A DNA stretch of 64,000 bases, taken from NCBI RefSeq assembly GCF_001623875.1, contig NZ_LWAE01000001.1:930001-994000 (forward strand), in the 5' to 3' direction. The DNA comes from Clostridium magnum DSM 2767 (GTDB lineage Bacteria; Bacillota; Clostridia; Clostridiales; Clostridiaceae). This document shows, one piece after another, positions 19,806 to 30,280 of the stretch. Numbering within the stretch: the first letter of the stretch is position 1; every line of letters starts with the position of its first letter. The notes under the pieces were generated by a model, which saw only the letters and a program-made list of their open reading frames with translations, made no database searches and was not told the DNA's origin. The position numbers and the translations under genes are program-made.

Positions 19806-20456
19806 GTGAGTACCATTAAGTTATCACCAAGACAAGAAGAAATAATAAAATTAGTAAAAGAACTTGAGCCAATAACAAGTGAACAATTAGCAGCAAAATT
19901 AAGCGTTACAAGAGCTGCATTAAGACCAGATTTAGCCATACTCACTATGACAGGAATTTTAGAAGCAAAACCTAAGGTAGGATATATATATTCACAAAAA
20001 CCCTCTTACAGCTTGATATATGATTATATAAGGAATATTAAGGTAAAGGACATTATGTCTAAACCAGTAATGGTTGATGAGAATACAACTGTGTATGATG
20101 CTATAGTCCATTTATTTTTAAATGATGTAGGTACCCTGTTCATAGAAAGTGGAGGAGTACTTACCGGAGCTGTATCTAGAAAAGATTTCCTTAAGATGGC
20201 AATAGGGGGGACTGATATGCATAAGGTTCCTGTTGGTATAATAATGACAAGAATGCCTAATATAATATTTGTGGAAAAAGAGGATACTGCATATTTGGTA
20301 GCACAAAAAATTATGGAACATGAAGTAGACAGTCTTCCAGTAATAGAAAGAACATTTAATGGGTCAAAAGAGGTATTGAAAATTGTGGGCAAAGTTTCCA
20401 AAACAAATATCACAAGGTTATTTGTAAAAATGGGGGGAAACAATCAAGTTGGATAA
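19806..20456 (+). CDS. CcpN-type transcriptional repressor with CBS domains
   Basis: This 216-residue regulator has an N-terminal winged helix (STIKLSPRQEEIIKLVKE, RAALRPDLAILTMTGILEAKPKVGY) and two CBS domains (about 78-205) that usually sense adenine nucleotides. It matches the layout of B. subtilis CcpN, which represses gluconeogenic genes. The GTG at 19806 gives the conserved MSTIxL start and is spaced four bases from AGAGG. Its neighbour 57 bp downstream is ppdK, so it likely controls pyruvate/PEP interconversion according to energy state. The target in this organism is inferred. Confidence 0.85.
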   Translation: MSTIKLSPRQEEIIKLVKELEPITSEQLAAKLSVTRAALRPDLAILTMTGILEAKPKVGYIYSQKPSYSLIYDYIRNIKVKDIMSKPVMVDENTTVYDAIVHLFLNDVGTLFIESGGVLTGAVSRKDFLKMAIGGTDMHKVPVGIIMTRMPNIIFVEKEDTAYLVAQKIMEHEVDSLPVIERTFNGSKEVLKIVGKVSKTNITRLFVKMGGNNQVG

Positions 20457-20475
20457 ACGGATAAAAATATCCGTT
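20456..20475 (+). other. Short hairpin in the ccpN-ppdK gap
   Basis: AACGGATA and TATCCGTT pair around an AAAA loop, starting at the ccpN-like stop codon. There is no T-tract, so it is probably an RNA stability or processing hairpin rather than a terminator. Confidence 0.45.
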
Positions 20476-20513
20476 GATATATACCAAAATACCAAATAAA
20501 GGGATGTGACTTT

Positions 20514-23147
20514 ATGGAAAGTAAAAAGTATGTATACTTGTTCACCGAAGGAAATGCTAGCATGAAAAATTTACTTGGGGGAAAAGGCGCCAACCTTGCA
20601 GAAATGACTAATTTAGGGATACCTGTGCCACAGGGGTTTACAGTTTCAACAGAAGCTTGCACTAAATACTATGATGATGGCAAAAGGATGGCAGATGAAG
20701 TAGTAAATCAGATTTATGGAGCTCTAGCTAAAATTGAAGAAATAGCCTGTAAAAAGTTTGGTAGTACAAGTGATCCGTTGTTAGTTTCAGTAAGATCTGG
20801 TGCAAGGGCTTCAATGCCTGGAATGATGGATACTATACTAAACTTAGGATTAAATGATGAAACTGTAGAGGCCTTGAAGAAGCTAACTAATAACGAAAGA
20901 TTTGCATATGATTCATATAGAAGATTTATTCAAATGTTTTCAGATGTTGTTATGGGAATAGAAAAGAGAAAATTTGAAGATGTGCTTGATGAGGCTAAAG
21001 AACTTAAAGGTGTTAAATTTGATACTGATTTAACAGCTTCAGACTTAAAAGATATTGTTAACAAGTATAAGAATATATATGAAAAAGAAATGGGAACATC
21101 CTTCCCGCAAGATCCAAAGCAGCAATTATTGGAAGCAGTAACAGCTGTATTTAGATCTTGGGATAATCCAAGAGCTATAGTATATAGAAGATTAAATGAT
21201 ATACCAGGTGATTGGGGAACAGCAGTAAACGTTCAATCAATGGTATTTGGAAATATGGGGGAAACATCAGGAACAGGGGTAGCATTTACGAGAAATCCTG
21301 CTACTGGTGAAAAACTTATATTTGGAGAATATTTAATAAATGCGCAGGGAGAAGACGTTGTTGCTGGTATAAGAACTCCGCAACCTATATCAAGACTGCA
21401 TCAAGATTTACCTGATTGCTATGATGAATTTATGAAGATAGCTCAAAATTTGGAAAACCACTATAAGGATATGCAGGATATGGAGTTTACCATAGAACAA
21501 GGTAAGCTATATTTTTTACAAACAAGAAATGGAAAAAGAACAGCTCAGGCAGCTTTAAAGATAGCCGTTGACATGGTTAATGAAGGTCTTATTACAACTA
21601 GAGAAGCTGTTATGAAAGTAGACCCAAAACAGTTAGATGCTCTTTTACACCCAAACTTTGATCAAAGTGAATTGAAAAATGCTTTTGTCATAGCTAAGGG
21701 GCTTCCGGCATCACCAGGGGCTGCTTGTGGTAAAATATATTTTACAGCGGAAGATGCAAAAGAACATCATGAACAGGGTGAGAAAGTAATACTAGTAAGA
21801 CTTGAAACTTCGCCAGAAGATATAGAAGGTATGGTAGCTTCAGAGGGTATACTTACTGTTAGAGGGGGAATGACATCTCATGCAGCTGTTGTTGCTAGAG
21901 GAATGGGAACCTGCTGCGTAGCTGGATGTGGTGACATAAGAGTAAATGAGGCAGCTAAGACTTTTGAAGTTGGAGGAAATGTATATCATGAAGGTGAGTA
22001 TATATCACTGGATGGTAGTACTGGAAATGTTTATGGAAAGGCAATAAAAACTGTTGATCCAGAAATAAGCGGATATTTTGGAACATTTATGAAGTGGGCT
22101 GACGAAGTAAGATCATTGAAGGTTAGAACTAATGCTGACACACCAAGAGATGCTAATCAGGCTATTAAATTTGGAGCAGAAGGTATAGGTCTTTGCAGAA
22201 CTGAACATATGTTTTTTGATGAAGATAGAATATCAGCAGTTAGAGAGATGATAATATCGAAAACTGAAGAGCAAAGAAGAAAAGCTTTAGCAAAATTGTT
22301 ACCAATGCAGAGAAAAGATTTTATAGGTATTTATGAAGCTATGGAGGATAGGCCGGTAACTATTAGATTCCTAGATCCGCCATTACATGAGTTCTTGCCA
22401 ACGGAAGATGAGGATATAAAGGATTTAGCAAAAGAAATGGATTTAACTCCTGAAGAGTTAAAATTAACGATAGAGTCTCTACATGAATTTAATCCTATGA
22501 TGGGACATAGAGGTTGCCGTTTAACTGTATCTTATCCAGAAATAGCGGAAATGCAAACTAGAGCTATAATAGAAGCGGCAATAGATGTTAAGAGAAGAAA
22601 AGGGTATAATATTGTTCCTGAAATAATGATACCACTGGTTGGGGAAGTAAAAGAGTTAAAGTACGTTAAAGATATAGTTGTGACAGTTGCTAATGAAATA
22701 ATAGCAGCTGAAAACATAGACCTTAAATATTTAGTTGGAACAATGATAGAAATACCAAGAGCTGCTATTACTGCAGATGAGATAGCTAAAGAAGCGGAGT
22801 TTTTCTCTTTCGGAACAAATGATTTAACACAAATGACTTTTGGTTTCTCAAGAGATGATGCAGGAAAGTTCTTGAGGGATTATTACGATAAGAAAGTATA
22901 TGAATTTGATCCATTCCAAAAGTTAGATCAAGATGGGGTAGGAAAGCTGGTTAAGATGGCTGTAGAACTTGGAAAGAGCACAAGACCAGATATTCATTTG
23001 GGAATTTGCGGAGAACATGGAGGAGATCCTTCTTCTGTTGAATTCTGCCATAATGTTGGGTTAGATTATGTTTCTTGTTCACCATTTAGGGTGCCGGTAG
23101 CAAGACTTGCTGCAGCTCAGGCTGAAGTTAAAAAACCTAGAAAGTAA
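20514..23147 (+). CDS. ppdK: Pyruvate, phosphate dikinase
   Basis: PPDK interconverts pyruvate, ATP and phosphate with PEP, AMP and pyrophosphate; in clostridia it serves glycolysis and gluconeogenesis. The 877-residue protein has the ATP-grasp domain (GGKGANLAEM, SVRSGARASMPGMMDT), the central phosphohistidine domain with GGMTSHAAVVARGMG carrying the phosphorylated His, and the C-terminal PEP/pyruvate barrel (GLCRTEHMFF, FGTNDLTQM, GICGEHGGDP with the catalytic Cys). Length and motifs are complete. It follows a CcpN-type regulator, which probably controls it. Confidence 0.98.
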   Translation: MESKKYVYLFTEGNASMKNLLGGKGANLAEMTNLGIPVPQGFTVSTEACTKYYDDGKRMADEVVNQIYGALAKIEEIACKKFGSTSDPLLVSVRSGARASMPGMMDTILNLGLNDETVEALKKLTNNERFAYDSYRRFIQMFSDVVMGIEKRKFEDVLDEAKELKGVKFDTDLTASDLKDIVNKYKNIYEKEMGTSFPQDPKQQLLEAVTAVFRSWDNPRAIVYRRLNDIPGDWGTAVNVQSMVFGNMGETSGTGVAFTRNPATGEKLIFGEYLINAQGEDVVAGIRTPQPISRLHQDLPDCYDEFMKIAQNLENHYKDMQDMEFTIEQGKLYFLQTRNGKRTAQAALKIAVDMVNEGLITTREAVMKVDPKQLDALLHPNFDQSELKNAFVIAKGLPASPGAACGKIYFTAEDAKEHHEQGEKVILVRLETSPEDIEGMVASEGILTVRGGMTSHAAVVARGMGTCCVAGCGDIRVNEAAKTFEVGGNVYHEGEYISLDGSTGNVYGKAIKTVDPEISGYFGTFMKWADEVRSLKVRTNADTPRDANQAIKFGAEGIGLCRTEHMFFDEDRISAVREMIISKTEEQRRKALAKLLPMQRKDFIGIYEAMEDRPVTIRFLDPPLHEFLPTEDEDIKDLAKEMDLTPEELKLTIESLHEFNPMMGHRGCRLTVSYPEIAEMQTRAIIEAAIDVKRRKGYNIVPEIMIPLVGEVKELKYVKDIVVTVANEIIAAENIDLKYLVGTMIEIPRAAITADEIAKEAEFFSFGTNDLTQMTFGFSRDDAGKFLRDYYDKKVYEFDPFQKLDQDGVGKLVKMAVELGKSTRPDIHLGICGEHGGDPSSVEFCHNVGLDYVSCSPFRVPVARLAAAQAEVKKPRK

Positions 23148-23181
23148 TCTTTAGTTAAGTTAAGCTGAAACTATAAGGAAA

Positions 23182-23223
23182 AGGCTATTGCATAATGGAT
23201 TTTTATACATTATGCAATAGCCT
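23182..23223. terminator. Bidirectional terminator between convergent genes
   Basis: A perfect 16-bp stem (AGGCTATTGCATAATG with its complement) around a 10-base loop lies between ppdK and the convergent CotS-like gene. Flanking T- and A-rich stretches fit use in both directions. Confidence 0.85.
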
Positions 23224-23224
23224 C

Positions 23225-24292
23225 TTATGTTATTTTAGTATTAAATTTCTTTTCTATATATTTTCCAAAACATATAATAAAGTTCAAATGCTGTAAATCT
23301 TTTTCAGTAGCTTTATTCAGCAAGTATAGGAAAGATTTATGATTACATCTTTTGATGTTATTATAATAGTCTTTTGAGATTTTCCAAAATTTTTGAGGAA
23401 AGCATACATATGAAAGAATATACTTATATTCATCTAGGTTTAAAGGATGACTCTTCTCATAGGATTGAAGACAACTTTTAGCAAGTTTTAAGTCCCAGTT
23501 TGTTTTTTCTCTTTTTAAAAGTCTTCTTAAAAAATAGGAAATATCATGAGTACAATAATCCATACAGCACTTATCAAAATCTATAACCCATAATTTATTA
23601 TTTTCATCAAAGATTATATTTTTATTAACATAATCTAAATGACACAAAGATGAACTTAAATTCTTGTAGTTTATAGAAGAAGATACTTGCACAGCAATTT
23701 GAGCTAATAATAAGTTTATATCGGAATGTTGTAAAAATGTTTTTGAAAACTTATCGTTATATTTATAGGCTAAATTAGAGCAGGAAAGAAGTTGTTCAAA
23801 ATGTTTGTTTAAAGAATTATGAAGGCTTTGGAAATCTTTTCGTGTAGTGCTTCCCTCTATAGGAATAAATTTTTTACCTATGGTATGGATGTTAGATAAG
23901 TTAACTACAGAGGAAAGTACATGTTCTATATTGTCAAAACTACATTTCATTCCTTCTACCCAAGGAGTCAATATGAATAGCATATTATTATATTCTACAA
24001 ACCTACCTTTATCATTTGTAGGGAGAATTCTTGGAACCTTTATACCATGTCTATACAACCATTCCACGGAAGAATAAACAAAAAGTAACTCTTCTATGGA
24101 GAAATACACTTTCTTTAGACAGTAGGTTTTTTCTAAGTATTCTACCTTATAGACTGCTCTCTGCTTATCTGTATCTTTAAATTTAACTCTAGTAACTTGT
24201 GCGTGCTGTAGATTATATTTAGGAAGTACGTATTTTTTTACATTTTCTTCAGATAATAAATCTAAGTTATATTGTTTAGGAGGATAAGGCAC
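23225..24292 (-). CDS. CotS-family spore coat protein (kinase-like fold)
   Basis: This 355-residue protein is of the CotS/YsxE/YutH type, spore-coat proteins with an aminoglycoside-phosphotransferase-like fold. Visible kinase-like elements are a lysine in YCLKKVYFS, the catalytic-loop motif HLDYVNKNIIFD (HxDxxxxN) and VIDFDKCCMDY (the metal-binding DFD). The frame is open to a GTG at 24301, but that codon overlaps the ribosome-binding site AAGGAG; the GTG at 24292, eight bases after AAGGAG, is the better start. It is transcribed alone, toward ppdK. A catalytic role is unproven. Confidence 0.8.
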   Translation of the reverse strand: MPYPPKQYNLDLLSEENVKKYVLPKYNLQHAQVTRVKFKDTDKQRAVYKVEYLEKTYCLKKVYFSIEELLFVYSSVEWLYRHGIKVPRILPTNDKGRFVEYNNMLFILTPWVEGMKCSFDNIEHVLSSVVNLSNIHTIGKKFIPIEGSTTRKDFQSLHNSLNKHFEQLLSCSNLAYKYNDKFSKTFLQHSDINLLLAQIAVQVSSSINYKNLSSSLCHLDYVNKNIIFDENNKLWVIDFDKCCMDYCTHDISYFLRRLLKREKTNWDLKLAKSCLQSYEKSHPLNLDEYKYILSYVCFPQKFWKISKDYYNNIKRCNHKSFLYLLNKATEKDLQHLNFIICFGKYIEKKFNTKIT

Positions 24293-24415
24293 TTTAAACA
24301 CTCCTTAAAAAGCTATTTCCATATAATAATATTAAATATCTTTTTATAATATACATTTTCATTAAAAAAAGGAGTTTTAAATATTTATATAGAATAAATT
24401 TATAAGGTGATTTAT

Positions 24416-25444
24416 ATGATTTTAAGAGAGAAACTAGAGCAAAGAGAAAAATTAATATTAATAGATCAAGCATCATTTTCATCAAACACAAAAGGGAGGA
24501 AAAATAATGAAAGCGATGATGAACTAAGAACAGCTTTCATGATAGATAGGGATAGGATAATACACAGTAAATCCTTTAGAAGACTTAAGCATAAAACACA
24601 AGTTTATATAAAAACCTGGGGAGATCATTATAGAACAAGACTTACCCATACATTGGAAGTGGCACAAATAGGAAAAACTATTGGCAAAGGCATAGGACTT
24701 AATGAAGACTTAATTGAAGCAATTGCTATGGGACATGACATAGGCCACGTGGCTTTTGCACATAATGGTGAAGAAGTTCTGGACAAACTTTTACCTGGTG
24801 GTTTTAGACATAATGAAAATAGTGTAAGAGTTTTAACTAAGATAGAAAAGTTGGGAAAGGGGTTAAATCTTACTGAAGAAGTATTAGATGGTATACTGCA
24901 TCACAGTGGATTTTCAAGCTCAAGTTCTAAAGCTTTTACCTTAGAGGGTCAGATTGTAAGGTATAGTGATAAAATTGCCTATGTAAATCATGATATAGAT
25001 GACTCTATAAGGGCAGGATTATTAAGAGAAGAAGATTTGCCTAAAAACTCCATAAATGTATTAGGAAAAAGCAATAGTGAAAGAATAGATACATTAGTTA
25101 AGGATTGTATTTATAATACTTTGGGTAATATAAATAAGGGAATGATAGAAGTCTCATTAAGCGATGAGATAGCTAATCAATTAGCGGAATTGAGAAATTT
25201 TATGTTTGAAAACATATATAAGGGATCTGTATTAAAGATAGAAAGAGATAAGGCAAAGTTTGTATTAGAACAGGTATTTAGGTATTTTCTTAAATATCCA
25301 GAGAAGATGCCAGAATTTTATATGGATATCGTTAAGAAAGAGGGCCTATACATAGGCGTTGCTGACTATATAGCAGGTATGAGCGATGATTATTGCTTAT
25401 TGCTATTTAATGATATATATGTGCCTAAAATTGTTGTTTATTAG
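24416..25444 (+). CDS. dgt: dNTP triphosphohydrolase (dGTPase-like)
   Basis: This HD-domain enzyme removes triphosphate from deoxynucleoside triphosphates. The 342-residue protein shows [17 protein letters not shown], the HD residues in [14 protein letters not shown] and [18 protein letters not shown], and [20 protein letters not shown]. The family is type 2 dNTPase. AAGGTGA at 24404-24410 selects ATG 24416 rather than the GTG at 24407. It lies upstream of dnaG-rpoD, an order conserved in clostridia. Confidence 0.93.
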   Translation: MILREKLEQREKLILIDQASFSSNTKGRKNNESDDELRTAFMIDRDRIIHSKSFRRLKHKTQVYIKTWGDHYRTRLTHTLEVAQIGKTIGKGIGLNEDLIEAIAMGHDIGHVAFAHNGEEVLDKLLPGGFRHNENSVRVLTKIEKLGKGLNLTEEVLDGILHHSGFSSSSSKAFTLEGQIVRYSDKIAYVNHDIDDSIRAGLLREEDLPKNSINVLGKSNSERIDTLVKDCIYNTLGNINKGMIEVSLSDEIANQLAELRNFMFENIYKGSVLKIERDKAKFVLEQVFRYFLKYPEKMPEFYMDIVKKEGLYIGVADYIAGMSDDYCLLLFNDIYVPKIVVY

Positions 25445-25523
25445 GAATAATTTTTCCATACAAATGGGTAAAATAAACATTGTATATTTTAATAAATTTT
25501 AAATTTACTTATTAAAAGTTATA

Positions 25524-25552
25524 TTGTTTGAAGGATATTTAATGTTTATAAA
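25524..25552 (+). promoter_or_regulatory. Candidate sigma-A promoter of dnaG-rpoD
   Basis: TTGTTT at 25524-25529 and TATAAA at 25547-25552 are separated by 17 bp. The leader would be about 120 nt and contains a 10-bp inverted repeat (ATTAAATATT at 25567-25576 and its complement at 25588-25597). Confidence 0.5.
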
Positions 25553-25603
25553 GAATATATATAAATATTAAATATTATTAAAAGAAAAATATTTAATTTT
25601 GAA

Positions 25604-25630
25604 GAAGGAATGCAGTAATTTATGTCGAAT
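25604..25630 (+). promoter_or_regulatory. Candidate sigma-H promoter (with Spo0A-like box) of dnaG-rpoD
   Basis: GAAGGAATG at 25604-25612 and GTCGAAT at 25624-25630, 11 bp apart, fit the sigma-H consensus (RnAGGAwWW, 11-12 bp, RnnGAAT) with one mismatch in the last W. TGTCGAA at 25623-25629 is also a Spo0A-box core. In B. subtilis the rpoD operon has a sigma-H promoter used at the onset of sporulation. Inferred from sequence. Confidence 0.5.
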
Positions 25631-25678
25631 ATAAATACTTCTGGGTATAAATAAATTTAAGATAGGTGGGAGTACTTA

Positions 25679-27445
25679 TTGATATCGGAAGATGTCATTC
25701 AGAAAGTAAAAGAGGCAAATGATATAGTAGATATTATATCTGAAAGCGTAAAACTAAAAAGAGCAGGAAGAAACTATTCCGGTTTGTGTCCATTTCATCA
25801 CGAAAAGACCCCGTCTTTTAGTGTATCTCAAGATAAGCAAATATATAAATGCTTTGGCTGTGGAGAGGCTGGCAATGTTATAACCTTCGTTATGAAAACT
25901 AGAAATTTGACATTTCCTGAAGCATTAAAGCTTTTAGCAGATAAAGCAAATATAGATTTGGAATTGGATAATGACAGAGAGAATAAAGATAGTTTTGAAA
26001 AGCTATATAAATTAAATGTAGCTGCTGCTAGGTATTTCTTTAAATCTTTGCAGGAAAATGATAATGCTAAAAGATACCTACTTAATAGAGGCATAACTGA
26101 AAGTACCATCAGGAAATTTGGTCTTGGTTTTTCACTAAATAGTTGGGATGGTATATTTAAGCATCTAATAAGCAAAGGGTATACAGAGTTAGATATGCTC
26201 ACTGGCGGACTAATAATTAAGAGTCAAAAGGGTTCTTGCTATGATAGGTTTAGAAATAGAATTATATTCCCAGTTTTTGATTATAGAGGTAAAGTTATTG
26301 GTTTTGGAGGCAGAGTTTTAGATGACTCAAAGCCTAAATATTTGAATTCACCAGAAACTACTCTATTTAAAAAAGGAATTAATCTTTATGGACTAAATTT
26401 TGCAATAAAAAGTAATAATTCTAGAGCGCTTATTATAGTTGAAGGATATATGGATTGCATATCACTTCACCAGCAGGGTATAACTAATGCAGTAGCCTCA
26501 CTCGGAACTGCTCTTACTATAAACCAAGCAAAACTCATAAAAAGATATGCAGATAAAGTTATTATTTCTTACGATGCAGATAGTGCTGGACAAATGGCGA
26601 CGATGAGAGGATTGGAGATACTTAAGCAAGTAGGGTTAGAAGTAAGGGTTTTGACAGTCCCTCAGGGAAAGGACCCGGATGAATTTGTAAGGAATAATGG
26701 CAGAGAAGCTTTTTTGAAACTCATAGATGAAGCTCTCACATTGACAGATTATAAAATTAAAGTAATAAGAGAAAGCAGTAATCTTAATAATTCTAATGAT
26801 GTAATAAAATATGCAGAAAAAGCTTTAAAGGTAATAGCTGATTTGGATCCTATAGAAACAGAAATTTATGTAAAAAAAATATCGGAAGAAACTAAAATTA
26901 GGGATCAGGCTTTATTTGATATGTTAAACAACAAGATTCAACAAAATGTAAAAAAAGATGAAAATGTGAATATAGATGGGGATTTTGGACAAAAATTATA
27001 TTTAGAACCAGCATATTTAAAGGCGGAGAGAGCACTTTTGAAGATTATGACAAATGATAATGAAGCTTTTGAATATGTAGTAAATAATATAAAAAAAGAT
27101 GATCTTATTTTAGAAAGTCATAGAAAAATATACGGTTATATCGTTGAGAATATCAAATTTAGCAAAGCTGAAATGGAAAAACACATAGAATCAAGATGTG
27201 ATGACGTAGATACCTCGAAAGAATGGGTTAATGTTCTAGAGACAGATTTAATTTATAATGACTATGATTATGAAAGCATGATAAATGATTACATAAGAGG
27301 AATAAAAAAATATAGGTTAGAGGAGTCGAAAAAATACATTATGAATAGAATCAAACAATGTGAATTAGAGGGAAACATAGAAGAGTCCTTGAAATTGGCA
27401 AAGGAACTTATTGAAATACAAAGAAAGATTGGTGGGATACAGTAA
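25679..27445 (+). CDS. dnaG: DNA primase DnaG
   Basis: DnaG makes RNA primers for replication. The 588-residue protein has an N-terminal zinc-binding domain (C37, H40, C58 and C61 in [18 protein letters not shown] and [11 protein letters not shown]), the RNA polymerase core with a TOPRIM fold ([28 protein letters not shown]) and a C-terminal helicase-interaction region. The start is TTG at 25679 after AGGTGGGAG. The stop overlaps an ATG of the rpoD frame (TAATG). dnaG-rpoD is the conserved macromolecular synthesis operon. Confidence 0.97.
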   Translation: MISEDVIQKVKEANDIVDIISESVKLKRAGRNYSGLCPFHHEKTPSFSVSQDKQIYKCFGCGEAGNVITFVMKTRNLTFPEALKLLADKANIDLELDNDRENKDSFEKLYKLNVAAARYFFKSLQENDNAKRYLLNRGITESTIRKFGLGFSLNSWDGIFKHLISKGYTELDMLTGGLIIKSQKGSCYDRFRNRIIFPVFDYRGKVIGFGGRVLDDSKPKYLNSPETTLFKKGINLYGLNFAIKSNNSRALIIVEGYMDCISLHQQGITNAVASLGTALTINQAKLIKRYADKVIISYDADSAGQMATMRGLEILKQVGLEVRVLTVPQGKDPDEFVRNNGREAFLKLIDEALTLTDYKIKVIRESSNLNNSNDVIKYAEKALKVIADLDPIETEIYVKKISEETKIRDQALFDMLNNKIQQNVKKDENVNIDGDFGQKLYLEPAYLKAERALLKIMTNDNEAFEYVVNNIKKDDLILESHRKIYGYIVENIKFSKAEMEKHIESRCDDVDTSKEWVNVLETDLIYNDYDYESMINDYIRGIKKYRLEESKKYIMNRIKQCELEGNIEESLKLAKELIEIQRKIGGIQ

Positions 27446-27465
27446 TGGCTGAAGGAGGAAAAATA

Positions 27466-28530
27466 ATGAAAGATAAGAGTGCGAAAATGCAAATTGTTAA
27501 AAAGCTTATTGAAAAAGGTAAGAAAAGTGGCACTTTAACCTATAAAGAAATAATGGATGAACTAGATGAAATAGATCTAAGCCCTGAGCAAATAGAAAAA
27601 ATATATGAAGTACTCGAATCTATGGGAATAGAAGTCATTGGAGATATGCAGGATGTAGAAGTTGATGAAAGAGACTTGGACTTAAGTATTCCTGAAGGTA
27701 TTGCAATAGATGACCCTGTAAGAATGTATTTAAAAGAAATTGGAAAGGTACCATTACTTTCTCCTGATGAAGAAATTAATTTAGCACAAAGAATAGAAGA
27801 TGGAGATCCAGTAGCTAAAAAGAAATTAGCAGAAGCTAACTTAAGACTTGTAGTAAGTATAGCGAAAAGATATGTTGGAAGAGGTATGTTGTTCCTTGAC
27901 CTTATTCAAGAAGGAAATCTTGGACTTATAAAAGCGGTAGAAAAGTTTGATTACAGAAAAGGCTACAAATTCAGTACCTATGCTACATGGTGGATAAGAC
28001 AGGCAATTACAAGAGCTATAGCGGATCAGGCTAGAACTATTAGAATACCTGTTCATATGGTTGAAACTATTAATAAATTAATAAGGGTTTCAAGACAGCT
28101 TCTTCAAGAATTAGGAAGAGAACCACAACCTGAGGAAGTAGCTAAGATTATGGAAATGCCAGTAGACAAAGTAAGAGAAATCATGAAGATTGCACAAGAA
28201 CCTGTATCACTTGAAACACCAATAGGAGAAGAAGAAGATAGTCACCTTGGAGACTTTATACCTGATGATGAAGCACCTGCACCGGCAGAAGCAGCAGCCT
28301 TTACTATGCTAAAAGAACAGCTTATAAATGTTTTGGATACACTAACTCCTAGAGAAGAAAAAGTATTAAGACTTAGATTTGGATTAGATGATGGAAGAGC
28401 TAGAACTTTAGAAGAAGTAGGTAAAGAATTTAATGTTACAAGAGAAAGAATAAGACAAATAGAAGCAAAGGCTCTAAGAAAACTAAGACACCCAAGCAGA
28501 AGTAAAAAATTAAAGGATTATTTAGATTAA
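27466..28530 (+). CDS. rpoD: RNA polymerase primary sigma factor RpoD (SigA)
   Basis: This is the housekeeping sigma factor. The 354-residue protein has region 1.1-like sequence at the N-terminus, region 1.2 ([18 protein letters not shown]), region 2 ([50 protein letters not shown]), region 3 and region 4 with the helix-turn-helix [25 protein letters not shown] at 27454-27458, seven bases before ATG 27466, supports this start; an ATG at 27445 overlapping the dnaG stop is the alternative and would add seven residues. A terminator follows directly. Confidence 0.98.
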   Translation: MKDKSAKMQIVKKLIEKGKKSGTLTYKEIMDELDEIDLSPEQIEKIYEVLESMGIEVIGDMQDVEVDERDLDLSIPEGIAIDDPVRMYLKEIGKVPLLSPDEEINLAQRIEDGDPVAKKKLAEANLRLVVSIAKRYVGRGMLFLDLIQEGNLGLIKAVEKFDYRKGYKFSTYATWWIRQAITRAIADQARTIRIPVHMVETINKLIRVSRQLLQELGREPQPEEVAKIMEMPVDKVREIMKIAQEPVSLETPIGEEEDSHLGDFIPDDEAPAPAEAAAFTMLKEQLINVLDTLTPREEKVLRLRFGLDDGRARTLEEVGKEFNVTRERIRQIEAKALRKLRHPSRSKKLKDYLD

Positions 28531-28554
28531 AGCACCTTAAACTATGGTGCTTTT
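28529..28554 (+). terminator. Intrinsic terminator after rpoD
   Basis: AAAGCACC and GGTGCTTT form an 8-bp stem with a nine-base loop, followed by T's; it overlaps the stop codon. Confidence 0.88.
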
Positions 28555-28612
28555 ACTATACTCAGTAATATATTTGTAAACTATGTTATAATATATATAG
28601 GAAGGTGATGGT

Positions 28613-29500
28613 GTGGAAAATTATAAGTCAATTAAAGGCTCGGGAGTATATCCTATATTAGGTATAAGCGTACTATATAATGCTTTGTTTATAACTTTGT
28701 TATTTTTCATGAATTCCTATGAAATTTCAAGTTTGCTTAAAATAGTTCTTGTTGTTTTTAATATATATCAGATTTATTACTTAATTATATACACGTCATT
28801 AAAATATTCTATGGATGATGAAAATCTACACATTAATAGTGCATTGGGAATTAAAAAAGTTAAAATTTCTTTTAGCGAAATAGAAGGATATACAAAAGCA
28901 AAAGGACATATAAGAGGTGTAAAATTATCTGGATATGGTAAGAATCATTTTGCCATTGGAAGAGCTATAATTGATAAAATAGGAATTACCTATATGTTTG
29001 TTACTTCAACAGATAATGTAATTTATCTAAAGACAAAAGATATTAATTATGGATTATCTCCTGAAGACTTTGATAAATTTGAAAGAGAGTTGAATAAAAA
29101 AGGAGTATCTCCTGTGGTTTGGGAGTATAAGGTAAATAGGAATATACATCTTCATAAAGATAAAAAATTTCTTATTCCTTTAATAATTGTAGCTATTGTT
29201 ACACTGATAATTACATTAAATCCACTGATATTGTATTTATATAACAAGCTTCCTGCCATGATGCCGCTAAATTTTAACTCACAGTTTGTTGCAGTGAAAT
29301 TTGGGACAGGCAAGCAATTTGCTTTTAAGCAAACTATATATGGAGTGCTTAATATGGCAATTCTTTTCTGTATGTATTATGCTTCATATTTTTGTGCAAA
29401 ATACGATAGAAAGTCTGCATATAAATTTATATATGTATCTTTAATTATATCTCTAGTTTTTTTGATTATGCAATTTAGAATATTAGTTACCTTCAGATAA
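28613..29500 (+). CDS. Membrane protein with PH-like and DUF1648-like parts
   Basis: This 295-residue membrane protein has no known function. Two transmembrane helices near the N-terminus (about 13-33 and 40-62) are followed by a soluble segment resembling a bacterial PH domain (about 70-150, KVKISFSEIEGYTKAKGH). Then come about three helices, with LPAMMPLNFN between the first two, like the LPxxxPxHFN motif of DUF1648 proteins. The GTG start follows GAAGGTGATG, and TATAAT lies about 25 bp upstream. It stands alone between rpoD and trmK. Confidence 0.6.
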   Translation: MENYKSIKGSGVYPILGISVLYNALFITLLFFMNSYEISSLLKIVLVVFNIYQIYYLIIYTSLKYSMDDENLHINSALGIKKVKISFSEIEGYTKAKGHIRGVKLSGYGKNHFAIGRAIIDKIGITYMFVTSTDNVIYLKTKDINYGLSPEDFDKFERELNKKGVSPVVWEYKVNRNIHLHKDKKFLIPLIIVAIVTLIITLNPLILYLYNKLPAMMPLNFNSQFVAVKFGTGKQFAFKQTIYGVLNMAILFCMYYASYFCAKYDRKSAYKFIYVSLIISLVFLIMQFRILVTFR

Positions 29501-29511
29501 GTAGCAACAAG

Positions 29512-29558
29512 CATTAACGTAGGAATACCTAATGTAAGTTAATGTTTGATGTTAGGTA
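29512..29558 (+). other. Interleaved inverted repeats upstream of trmK
   Basis: CATTAAC (29512-29518) can pair with GTTAATG (29538-29544), and TACCTAA (29526-29532) with TTAGGTA (29552-29558). The arms interleave, so the RNA could form an H-type pseudoknot or two exclusive hairpins. It lies about 40 bp before the trmK start. Function unknown. Confidence 0.4.
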
Positions 29559-29596
29559 ACTAAAAGACAAATAAGTACAGGAGTGAAGAGTTAAAT

Positions 29597-30280
29597 ATGG
29601 AACTTAGTTTGAGACTTAAAACTATTGCTTCGATGGTTGATAAATGTGAATGTGTTGCAGATATAGGGACGGATCATGGGTATATACCTATATATTTGAT
29701 AAAGCAAGGAGTGTGTAATAGAGCTATAGCTTCTGATATCAATAAGGGACCTGTTGAGAAGGCAAAGTTTAATGTGAGAATTGAAGATTTGCAGGATAAA
29801 GTTAATTGCAGATTAGGTGGAGGACTTTCTACCTTAAAAAAAGGAGAAGTTCAAGGATTGGTTATTGCCGGTATGGGTGGTAATTTAATAAGAGATATTA
29901 TAGAAGAGAATATAGATATATTTAAGGAAGCTGAATTCGCAATACTTCAGCCAGTTCAAAACCCTGAGGTACTAAGAGAATATATTTATTCAAAAGGGTA
30001 TAAAATAATAGATGAAGAATTGTGTATTGATGAAAATAAGTTTTATGAAATAATAAAAATAAAATATGATAATAACGTTCAAAGTGTTGATAGCATATTC
30101 TATGAAGTTGGAGAAAAGCTGTTAAGTAAAAAACATCCTCTTCTTAAAGAGTTTATAGAATATAAAATTCAAAGAGGTGAAAAGATATTCCACAGTATAA
30201 AAGACAACACAGATTTAGCACAAAAAAGAAAAGTGGAATTAAAGGAGAATATAAAAAGGCTGGAGGAGTTACTGAAATGA
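29597..30280 (+). CDS. trmK: tRNA (adenine(22)-N(1))-methyltransferase TrmK
   Basis: TrmK makes m1A22 in tRNA. The 227-residue protein has the class I SAM fold with the family motif ADIGTDHGYIPIYL, the DINKGPVEKAK acidic loop and VIAGMGGNLIRDII, followed by a C-terminal coiled coil rich in K and E. Length is typical. Its stop overlaps the start of the Nif3-like gene, the usual trmK-nif3 pair in Firmicutes. Confidence 0.95.
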   Translation: MELSLRLKTIASMVDKCECVADIGTDHGYIPIYLIKQGVCNRAIASDINKGPVEKAKFNVRIEDLQDKVNCRLGGGLSTLKKGEVQGLVIAGMGGNLIRDIIEENIDIFKEAEFAILQPVQNPEVLREYIYSKGYKIIDEELCIDENKFYEIIKIKYDNNVQSVDSIFYEVGEKLLSKKHPLLKEFIEYKIQRGEKIFHSIKDNTDLAQKRKVELKENIKRLEELLK

